Source: JAVJUS01 sp040220455
Lineage (GTDB): Bacteria; Pseudomonadota; Alphaproteobacteria; DSM-16000; Inquilinaceae
DNA: 20,083 nucleotides
Reading direction: 5' to 3'
Assembly (NCBI GenBank): GCA_040220455.1
Contig: JAVJUS010000036.1
Coordinates: 1-20,083, forward strand
Numbering within the stretch: position 1 is the first letter of the stretch; each line of letters opens with the position of its first letter. Under the pieces are notes generated by a model that did no database searches, was not told the DNA's origin, and saw only the letters and a program-made list of their open reading frames with translations. The position numbers and the translations under genes were made by a program. Positions 14,145 through 20,083 of the stretch are shown one piece after another.

Positions 14145-14347
14145 GGCGTCGAACTCCTCGAATGGACGATGCCCCGCGCGCGACGCCGGCTCCCTAGTCC
14201 TGCCGCGCGTGTCCTTCGGCGAGGAAGGCGGCGAGGAAGACGGGGCGCCGAGCCGGCCGGGGCCGATCGATGGTTGAACCCGCGGGGCCGCCTCCAGGGG
14301 TGTCGGCGCCCGCCATCCGCGACGGACCCCCGCCGCGAAGCGCGCGT
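14145..14347. other. Intergenic region upstream of rplY
   Basis: About 200 GC-rich bases lie between the helicase stop and the rplY start. Only the rplY ribosome site is clear. No convincing sigma-70 boxes, U-tract terminator or strong hairpin was found, so whether rplY has its own promoter here cannot be read from the sequence. Confidence 0.4.
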
Positions 14348-17300
14348 CTATACCACCGCCCCGCCGCGACTGGCAAGCGGGGCGGCCAATGGCGGCGCAG
14401 GGGGCAGATGGTCGGCCATCGTCGCGGCGTGCCCGACGCCGCCCCAGGCCGCGCGGGAGCCGATCACGTAGAGCCGGTTCTTGGCGCGCGAGACGGCGAC
14501 GTTGAGGATGTTGGGCGTACCGGCGGCCCAGCGCCGCGCGCCCGCCTGGGCGGCGTCCGGCGCGCCCAGGACCAGGATCACCGCGTCGGCCTCCCGCCCC
14601 TGGAAGGTGTGGATCGTGCCGATCCGGTCCATGGCCCAGGCGCGCGGCTCGGCGTCGAGTACGGGGAGGCACGACGGTGCGCCGGTGACCTGCCGGCGCA
14701 GCTCGGACGCCACGACCCGGAACGGCGTGATCAGGAAGACGTCCGGCTTCTCGAGCCCCGCCTTGCCCAGGCGCTCAAGCAGGTCGATCGCCGCCGCGCC
14801 CTCGGCCGGCGACCACTTGGCCGTCGCCGCGCCCTCGACATCGATCCAGCCCGACGGCCCGAGGACGGCGCCCACGGGGGAGGGCCGATCCGCCTCGGTC
14901 GCGTGGACCATGTTGCCGGCATAGGCGATCTCGTTCGAGATGTCGAACATCGGCCGGTCGCAGCGCCGATGGACCAGCAGCGGCATCCCGACGATCCGCT
15001 CACCCTCCTCGTTGTGGATCGAGGTGCGGTAGGCCGAGGCCCGGTCGGCCAGCGTCTGGGCCGAGGCCGCCGGCGCCGCCCAGGCATCGGGGTCGACGTC
15101 GAAATGGCGGCAGAGCGCAGTGGTCAGCCGGTCCGACATCGAGACCACCGGCGGAATCTGCAGCGGATCGCCGACGACGACCGCGCGCCGGGCCCGGGCG
15201 AGCGCGCCCGCCGCCGCCTGGGGCACGGCCTGGCCCGCCTCGTCGACCAGCAGCCAGCCGATGCTGCCGCGCGGCAGGGCGCCCATCATCCGGTCCATCG
15301 AGGCGAAGGTGCTCGACAGCACCGGCACGACCAGGAACAGCGTCGACCACAGGTCGCCCAGCAGCGCCCGCTGCCCGGGTTTCGGCAGCGTGCCGGTGTC
15401 CAGCACGACCATCATCGCGCCCAGGCTGTGCAGCAGCTTCGGCGCCGCGGCGTCGATGAAGTGCTTGTGCACCTCGAGCGCCAGGGCGAACAGCCGCTCC
15501 CGCTTGGCCTGCAGCTCGTCGGGCAGCCAGGGCGTGGCCCGGTTCCAGTCGGCCGGCTCGCGCCCCAGCAGGGCCGCGTCCACGCGGCGGTCCGCCGGCA
15601 CGTCGTGCCGGGCCGCGATCGCCCGGTCGAGGCGCGCCAGCGCCGCGGCCGCGGCCTCTGCCTCCGCGCGCCGGGCAGACAGCTCGCGGTCGATGCCGTC
15701 GCGTTCGCGGCGCGCCCGGGCGAGCAGGCCTTCCGCCGTCTCCTGCGCCAGGGCGGCGTCGTCCTCCGCCGCGCGCAGATCGGCGTCGACGGCCGCCCAA
15801 TCCCGGTATTCCGGCTTGCGCAGGAGGCGGGCGAGGAGTCCGGGACGGCGCTTGCGGTGGCGCCGCCGTTCCTCGGACCGGCGCGCCGCCTCGTCCGCCG
15901 CCGCGCCCTCCTCGGCCCGCGCCCGCTCCACCTCGGCCGCGAGGTCGGGGCGCCGCGCCTCCAGCGCGGCGATGTCCTCGTCGAGCTCGGCGCGCCGCCG
16001 GCGTGCGCGGTCGCGCTCCTGGCCATCGCGGCGCAGCCGCTCCAGCGACGCCAGCTCCTCGCCGATTTCCCGGTCGAGGGCGATCAGCGCCCCCCGCGCC
16101 CGCATCCATGCCCGGCGCGCCTCGTCCGGGCCGGGCGGCTTCTCCGCCTCCACGATAGTGGGCTGGCGTCGGCGCGCCGCTCCGCCGGCGCCGGCCTCCC
16201 GGATCGACACGTCGTCGCCGCGGACCGCGCGCAGATAGGTCGAGAGGCCGCGATCCTTGTCCCACCAGAAGCGCTGCTTGAAGCGGTTCCGGTTGGCGCC
16301 GTTGCCCAGCACCGCCGCAATCAGGCCCCAGGTCCGGCCGAGCTCGATCCCGGCGCCGTCCTTGCCTTGCCGCGCGTGGACCAGATCGCCGAGCGTGCGC
16401 AGATAGGCCGGCCTGTGTTCCGCCTCGGCCACGGCGTCGCATCCGGGCAATTCGGTGCTGATGTTCTCGACCGCCTTGTTGTTGCTCGACGCGACCAGGA
16501 TCTCGTGGCCCTTCAGGCTGTCGTCGAGGCGGTGGAGCCGGAGGAACGCGCCGTTGCCGACGGTCAGCGCCTCGCCGGAATCGGTGAACGCCTCGGCCGG
16601 GTCGTCGAAGGCCGCCATGGCCCGGGCGCGATCCAGCACGACCGCGGCGACGATGTCGCGCAGCAGCGTGGTCTTGCCCGTGCCGGGCGGCCCGTTGACC
16701 GCGACCAGCCCCTCCGCGCCGGCCAGTTCGCTCCTCGCCGCGTTGACCGCCGCCTGCTGGAGCATGACCAGCGCATGGCCCTGCTTGGCCGGCCAGCGGG
16801 CATGCGGCATGGCGGCCGGGGCCACCAGGGCCTCCAGCGCTTCCTTGTCCGTCAGCAGGTCGCGCGTCGTGGCGGGCCTGGCACGGCCGAGATACCGGTC
16901 GAGCGCGCCGCCGGCCGCGCCGGCCCGGACCGCCCCCGCGACACGGGCAAGGTCGCGCAGGAAGAAGGAGTTGAGCAGCACCGGCTCCGGCGGGGTCGAC
17001 GCCTTGTCGGGCTGGTAGGCGCGGATCACGAAGCCCGGCGGCTCGACCAGATCCGATGACAGGCCGCAGAGCTCGAGGGCGCGGCGATGGGCCGCCTCGA
17101 TCATGCGCTTGTCCAGCGGCAGAGGCTTGCCGCTCCGGTCCGCCTTGCGCACCGCCTTGCCCAGCGCCTCGACGATCTCTCCCTCGCGATCGGGCCAGGA
17201 ACCGAGGCTCCGCAGATCGCCGTCCAGCGCGCGCGGCAGGGCCCAGGCGAAGCTGCACACGGTGACGGCCTCGTCGGTCTCGACCGGCCGGCCGGTGCGA

Positions 17301-17929
17301 TCGACCAGGACCGCGGCGATCGCCGCCTTCTCCCGCTGGCGCGACCGCCGCTCGTCGGCCTGGTCGCCCTCGCCATGGACGCGGACGAGCTGGTCGGTCG
17401 CCCGGTCCATCAGGATGGCGCCGAGCACGACCAGATAGAAGAGCTTCATCTTCGGGCGGGAGCGCTCGCCCGTCTCCCACGGCAAGGGCGCGCCGTCGTC
17501 GAGCATGGCGACCCGGCGCCGATCGCCGTCGGCCAGATCCTCGGGCTTGCGGAAGGTATGCGGATCGAGGGCTTCCAGCGCGATCCAGGCATCGACGATC
17601 GAGGCCGGCGTGCCGGCGCCGGTGGAGGTCGCGGGCGGCAGGGTCGCGGGCTTGCGCGGCTTGCCGGCCGGCGCCGCGGGCTTGTGGGCCGGCGCCGCGG
17701 GCTTGCTGGCGGGCGACGGTGGGGGCGCCGCCTCGGCCGGCGGCGCGTCGTCCAGCGCCGAGCGGACCGCCTCGCGCAGGAGGATCGCGCGGGGCCGATT
17801 GCGCAGTGAGAGTTCGGCGTCGAGCTTTTCGAGCGTCGCCCGGTCGAAGCGGGACTCGGTGAAGAGGGCTTCGAGTCGGTCGATGGACAGGCCGATATAC
17901 GGCCGCTTGCTGTCGCCCTGTCTCGCCAT
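14348..17929 (-). CDS. Large SF1 helicase/ATPase of the DNA2/NAM7 (UPF1-like) type
   Basis: A 1193-residue superfamily 1 helicase-like protein. Motif I is GPPGTGKTT (413-421, Lys419), motif II LLVDEAGQA (Asp896-Glu897), motif III VVVGDPLQIPP, motif V HTFQGREADAVIL and motif VI NVAVSRAKNR (about 1143-1152). Between motifs I and II sits an unusually long insert of about 475 residues, with a charged coiled-coil-like stretch at about 610-775. The N-terminus has a short helical segment (YIGLSIDRLEALF), then a Pro/Ala/Lys linker with a repeated KPAAPA unit, then an uncharacterised domain. The start follows a good promoter but has no strong Shine-Dalgarno. Base composition matches the neighbours, so it looks long resident. 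Nucleic-acid unwinding in repair, RNA metabolism or defence are all possible. Confidence 0.87.
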   Translation of the reverse strand: MARQGDSKRPYIGLSIDRLEALFTESRFDRATLEKLDAELSLRNRPRAILLREAVRSALDDAPPAEAAPPPSPASKPAAPAHKPAAPAGKPRKPATLPPATSTGAGTPASIVDAWIALEALDPHTFRKPEDLADGDRRRVAMLDDGAPLPWETGERSRPKMKLFYLVVLGAILMDRATDQLVRVHGEGDQADERRSRQREKAAIAAVLVDRTGRPVETDEAVTVCSFAWALPRALDGDLRSLGSWPDREGEIVEALGKAVRKADRSGKPLPLDKRMIEAAHRRALELCGLSSDLVEPPGFVIRAYQPDKASTPPEPVLLNSFFLRDLARVAGAVRAGAAGGALDRYLGRARPATTRDLLTDKEALEALVAPAAMPHARWPAKQGHALVMLQQAAVNAARSELAGAEGLVAVNGPPGTGKTTLLRDIVAAVVLDRARAMAAFDDPAEAFTDSGEALTVGNGAFLRLHRLDDSLKGHEILVASSNNKAVENISTELPGCDAVAEAEHRPAYLRTLGDLVHARQGKDGAGIELGRTWGLIAAVLGNGANRNRFKQRFWWDKDRGLSTYLRAVRGDDVSIREAGAGGAARRRQPTIVEAEKPPGPDEARRAWMRARGALIALDREIGEELASLERLRRDGQERDRARRRRAELDEDIAALEARRPDLAAEVERARAEEGAAADEAARRSEERRRHRKRRPGLLARLLRKPEYRDWAAVDADLRAAEDDAALAQETAEGLLARARRERDGIDRELSARRAEAEAAAAALARLDRAIAARHDVPADRRVDAALLGREPADWNRATPWLPDELQAKRERLFALALEVHKHFIDAAAPKLLHSLGAMMVVLDTGTLPKPGQRALLGDLWSTLFLVVPVLSSTFASMDRMMGALPRGSIGWLLVDEAGQAVPQAAAGALARARRAVVVGDPLQIPPVVSMSDRLTTALCRHFDVDPDAWAAPAASAQTLADRASAYRTSIHNEEGERIVGMPLLVHRRCDRPMFDISNEIAYAGNMVHATEADRPSPVGAVLGPSGWIDVEGAATAKWSPAEGAAAIDLLERLGKAGLEKPDVFLITPFRVVASELRRQVTGAPSCLPVLDAEPRAWAMDRIGTIHTFQGREADAVILVLGAPDAAQAGARRWAAGTPNILNVAVSRAKNRLYVIGSRAAWGGVGHAATMADHLPPAPPLAAPLASRGGAVV
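17667..17705 (-). repeat. Tandem 21-bp repeat in the helicase linker
   Basis: An 18-bp core recurs exactly at 17667-17684 and 17688-17705, offset 21 bp. It encodes two copies of a seven-residue KPAAPA-type unit in the Pro/Ala linker near residues 75-90 of the helicase. It is likely a slippage-prone flexible linker. Confidence 0.7.
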
Positions 17930-17967
17930 CGCACGCCGCGCTTTCCACTTCGGGGGAACAGCGGCGA

Positions 17968-17996
17968 AATCTATCGCGCTTCACGTGCAGCAGCAA
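17968..17996 (-). promoter_or_regulatory. Candidate sigma-70 promoter of the helicase gene
   Basis: Read leftwards: -35 TTGCTG (17991-17996), a 17-nt spacer, and -10 TAGATT (17968-17973), about 39 nt before the ATG at 17929. It suggests the helicase is transcribed separately from the dnaX-ybaB-recR cluster upstream. A 7-bp inverted repeat (18008-18014 with 18028-18034) lies just upstream and might be an operator or chance. Confidence 0.45.
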
Positions 17997-18076
17997 TGTG
18001 ATGAGAGGATGAAGGGTGATCGGCCCGCTTCATCTTTCGGTGGCAAGCCGCTCGAGGCGGACTCGCGCGCCGCCCC

Positions 18077-18757
18077 TCAATACCCTCGCCGGCTGGTCAG
18101 GGCGGCGATCAGGGTGCCGTCGTCGAGGTAGTCGAGTTCCCCGCCCATGGGCACGCCGTGGCCCAGATGGGTGACCTTGACCCCGGCCTCGGCCAGGCGG
18201 TCGGTGATGTAGTGGGCCGTCGTCTGGCCGTCGACGGTGGCGTTGAGCGCCAGGATCACCTCCTCGACCGACCCGCCGCGGGCCCGGGCGACGAGCTGCG
18301 GGATGCCCAGCGTCTCCGGCCCGATGTCGTCGAGGGCGGAGAGCGTGCCGCCCAGCACGTGATAGCGGCCCTTGAAGCCGCGCGTGCGCTCCAGCGCCCA
18401 GAGGTCGCCGACCTGCTCGACGACGCAGATCAGGGCGGCGTCCCGGCCGGGATCGGCGCAGATGCGGCAGGGATCGGTCGTGTCCAGGTTGCCGCAGGTG
18501 CCGCATTTGCGGATCGCCGCGGCCGCCTCGGCGATCGCCTCGCCCAGCGGGCGCATCAGGTCGTCGCGGTTGCGGATCAGATGGAGCGCGACGCGCCGGG
18601 CCGAGCGCGGGCCGAGGCCCGGCAGCTTCGCCAGCAGCCGGATCAGCCGGTCGATCTCCCCCGCCGCCGCATCGCCGGAGCGACGCGGTAACGCGGCCGC
18701 GTGCCCCGGCGCATCGCCGGCGGGCGGCGGGTCGTCCCGCTCCGATCGGTCGGTCAC
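18077..18757 (-). CDS. recR: Recombination protein RecR
   Basis: This 226-residue DNA-clamp protein acts with RecF and RecO to load RecA at gaps. In order are a helix-hairpin-helix (LAKLPGLGPRSARRVALHLI, about 42-61), a zinc site of four cysteines (85, 88, 97, 100), and a Toprim domain starting ICVVEQVGDLWALE (Glu114) with the GRYHVLGG segment. Compared with the usual 200 or so residues there is an N-terminal extension of about 25 Pro/Asp/Ala-rich residues. No start codon other than GTG 18757 was seen before the HhH, and GGAAGGG lies about 8 nt upstream of it. It follows ybaB on the same strand, the conserved dnaX-ybaB-recR order, but across a REP-like element. Confidence 0.96.
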   Translation of the reverse strand: MTDRSERDDPPPAGDAPGHAAALPRRSGDAAAGEIDRLIRLLAKLPGLGPRSARRVALHLIRNRDDLMRPLGEAIAEAAAAIRKCGTCGNLDTTDPCRICADPGRDAALICVVEQVGDLWALERTRGFKGRYHVLGGTLSALDDIGPETLGIPQLVARARGGSVEEVILALNATVDGQTTAHYITDRLAEAGVKVTHLGHGVPMGGELDYLDDGTLIAALTSRRGY

Positions 18758-18777
18758 GCGCGGCGTCCCTTCCCGCT

Positions 18778-18828
18778 TAGGGCGATTTCCGAACTGATGG
18801 AATCATCAGTTCGGAAAAAATTGCCCTA
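18778..18828. repeat. REP-like palindromic element between ybaB and recR
   Basis: A nearly perfect palindrome: outer arms TAGGGC and GCCCTA (18778-18783, 18823-18828), inner 11-bp arms CCGAACTGATG and CATCAGTTCGG (18789-18799, 18804-18814) around a GAAT loop. It is much less GC-rich than its surroundings. Its form, a long intergenic palindrome with a TGGAATCA centre, resembles dispersed palindromic repeats I remember from alphaproteobacterial genomes; copy number cannot be seen here. Confidence 0.6.
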
Positions 18829-18843
18829 TCTTCAACAACCTGG

Positions 18844-18879
18844 AGCATCTTATCTGCGCCCGTTCGGGCGCAGGATGCT
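18844..18879 (-). terminator. Second hairpin directly after the ybaB stop
   Basis: An outer 6-bp stem (18844-18849 with 18874-18879) and an inner 8-bp stem (18854-18861 with 18866-18873) are separated by a 4-nt bulge, with a 4-nt loop. It abuts the ybaB TAA (18880-18882). There is no U-tract on the minus strand. Together with the neighbouring palindrome it may form one composite repeat that attenuates ybaB-recR read-through. Confidence 0.5.
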
Positions 18880-19203
18880 TTAGAACGGCAGCTTCATGCC
18901 GGGCGGGAGCTTGAGGTCGCCCATCAGCTCCTGGGTCTTGGCCTGGATCTCGCCCTCGACCTTCGACTTGGCGTCGTTGACGGCGGCGACCACCAGGTCC
19001 TCCAGCACCTCGACATCCTCGGGGTCGACCAGGGACTTGTCGATCTTCAGGCGCTTGAGCTCGTACTTGCCGTTGAGCGTGGCGGACACCATGCCGGCGC
19101 CGGACTGGCCCTCGACCGCCAGATCGCCGAGAGACTCCTGCATCTCGGCCATCTTGGACTGCATCTCCTGGGCCTGCTTCATCATGTTCGAGAAATTCTT
19201 CAT
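18880..19203 (-). CDS. ybaB: YbaB/EbfC family nucleoid-associated protein
   Basis: A 107-residue DNA-binding protein of the YbaB/EbfC family, which forms dimers and coats DNA. The N-terminal Met/Gln-rich helix (MKNFSNMMKQAQEMQSKM), the VEGQSGAGMVSATLNGKYEL strands and the C-terminal helix ending MGDLKLPPGMKLPF are typical, and the length is standard. ATG 19203 gives the family-normal start, although the frame is open further upstream. A GTG directly before it is possible but adds one residue. It lies between dnaX and recR in the widely conserved cluster, about 97 nt after the dnaX stop. Confidence 0.95.
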   Translation of the reverse strand: MKNFSNMMKQAQEMQSKMAEMQESLGDLAVEGQSGAGMVSATLNGKYELKRLKIDKSLVDPEDVEVLEDLVVAAVNDAKSKVEGEIQAKTQELMGDLKLPPGMKLPF

Positions 19204-19300
19204 CACCTGGTTCCCGATAATCGGTGTCGCGCCGGCCCGCCCGCCGGTCCGGCGCCGCGACGGGCCCGCCGGCGGGGCGGCGGCCCGGGGATCGTGCCTG

Positions 19301-20083
19301 TCAGTCCTCGTCCGGATCGAAGGGCATGGCCTCCGGCCCGTCCGGGTCGCCCGGATAGCCATCCGGGCCGTCCATATCGTCCTCGCGATCCGGGTCGGCA
19401 AGCACCGGCTCGGCCGGCGCGATCAGGGGACCTTCCTCGGGCTCGGCATCGTGGACGGAGGTGATCTTCGCCCCGGGAAAGCGGGCCAGCACCGCCTTGA
19501 CGACCGGGTGATCGTCGACGGCCGCCTTGTCCTGCGTCTTGAGCGGCGGCTCGCCGACCGCGTCGGAGATGCTGATCATCCAGCGTCGGCCGGTCCATTC
19601 CTGCAAGCTCGCCCCGATCTTCTGGGCGAGCTTGGCCGGCGCGAATTCGTCCGGGCGGTATTCCAGGCGCCCCGGCTCGTAGCGGACGAGATGGACGTTG
19701 TTGTAGAGCGCGGCATGGACCTGCGGGTCGCCGCGCCGCTCGAACAGGCGCACCAGCGCGCGGAAGTCCGGCGGCACCGGCACGGTCTCGTCGGCCCCGT
19801 CGCCCGACGCCTCCCCGGCCGGCTCCCCGTCGAGCGCCGGCGGCGGCCCGGCATCGCCCACGTCGCGCGCGTCGCTTTCCAGCGGCGGCGGCTCCGGCCC
19901 CGGGGGTGCGTCATCCGGTGGGGCGTCGTTCGGAGGGGCGTCATCCGGCGGCGGTTCGGGCGCCGGCTCGATTGCCGGAGCGGCCTCCCGCGCGGCGGGC
20001 TCGGGCGCCGGCGCGCGGGCGACCACGGACAGCGCCGGACCGCCGGACCGGGGCGCGGGTTCGACCCTGGCGGCGTCGGCCCG
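19301..20083 (-). CDS. dnaX: DNA polymerase III subunit gamma/tau, C-terminal part
   Basis: The window holds only the last 260 codons of dnaX; the frame is open to the window edge, so the N-terminal AAA+ clamp-loader domains are missing. The visible part has a Pro/Ala/Asp-rich linker with imperfect repeats of a DDAPP/NDAPP unit. A folded C-terminal domain then runs from RALVRLFERRGDPQVHAAL through WTGRRWMISISDAVG to KAVLARFPGAKI, as in alphaproteobacterial tau subunits (polymerase-core contact region). It ends in an acidic Asp/Gly/Pro tail. Assignment rests on this domain plus the ybaB-recR context. Confidence 0.92.
   Translation of the reverse strand, partial: RADAARVEPAPRSGGPALSVVARAPAPEPAAREAAPAIEPAPEPPPDDAPPNDAPPDDAPPGPEPPPLESDARDVGDAGPPPALDGEPAGEASGDGADETVPVPPDFRALVRLFERRGDPQVHAALYNNVHLVRYEPGRLEYRPDEFAPAKLAQKIGASLQEWTGRRWMISISDAVGEPPLKTQDKAAVDDHPVVKAVLARFPGAKITSVHDAEPEEGPLIAPAEPVLADPDREDDMDGPDGYPGDPDGPEAMPFDPDED

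Noticed and set aside
14270..17996. Frames of about 930 and 1000 codons overlapping the helicase gene
   Set aside because: They have biased composition without motifs, whereas the 1193-codon frame contains all the SF1 helicase motifs in order.
18008..18034. 7-bp inverted repeat GATGAAG/CTTCATC between the helicase promoter and recR
   Set aside because: The arms are short with a 13-nt spacing and no further support, so it is reported only as a remark with the promoter.

Overview
The window is a very GC-rich chromosomal segment, most likely from an alphaproteobacterium, perhaps Rhodospirillales-like (the order is a guess). The support is the dnaX-ybaB-recR cluster with an alphaproteobacterial-looking DnaX C-terminus, a long acidic-tailed L25 followed by pth, a two-ATPase CUT1 ABC transporter and an MtnK-type kinase. 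It is densely coded. No gene-free stretch exceeds 300 bases; the longest is about 280 bases, between the transporter operon and mtnK. No rRNA, tRNA, CRISPR array or insertion sequence was recognised.

Layout. (a) 1-237 is an imperfect palindrome of about 107 bp per arm that ends in, and partly duplicates, the 3' end of dhaL. (b) 172-1792, minus strand: dhaK and dhaL, the dihydroxyacetone kinase subunits. (c) 1912-4711, plus strand: a two-gene cassette of an AAA/STAND-like P-loop ATPase and a TPR protein with an uncharacterised N-terminal domain. The two genes overlap by 17 nt and their base and codon use differs from the neighbours. This is the best candidate for an undescribed, perhaps defence-like, system. 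(d) 4659-10809, minus strand: a carbohydrate-type ABC operon in the order permease, permease, ATPase, ATPase, Tat-exported binding protein. It has a promoter and palindrome at the head, a possible 27-codon leader ORF, and an intrinsic terminator that lies inside the 3' coding end of the convergent TPR gene. (e) 10877-12656, plus strand: mtnK (5-methylthioribose kinase) and a DUF488 gene. (f) 12744-14144, minus strand: rplY-pth. (g) 14348-17929, minus strand: a 1193-residue DNA2/NAM7-type SF1 helicase with its own promoter. (h) 18077-20083, minus strand: recR, ybaB and the 3' part of dnaX, with a two-hairpin REP-like element between ybaB and recR.

How the genes may work together. The ABC transporter and MtnK diverge from one control region, and DhaKL lies beyond the transporter. 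Together they suggest uptake and phosphorylation of a small sugar or thiosugar that is funnelled towards dihydroxyacetone phosphate, but the substrate cannot be read from the sequence. The ATPase-TPR cassette sits between the transporter and dhaK on the opposite strand, as if inserted into this catabolic locus. The right half is mainly housekeeping: DNA replication and repair (dnaX-ybaB-recR) and translation (rplY-pth), with the large helicase between them.
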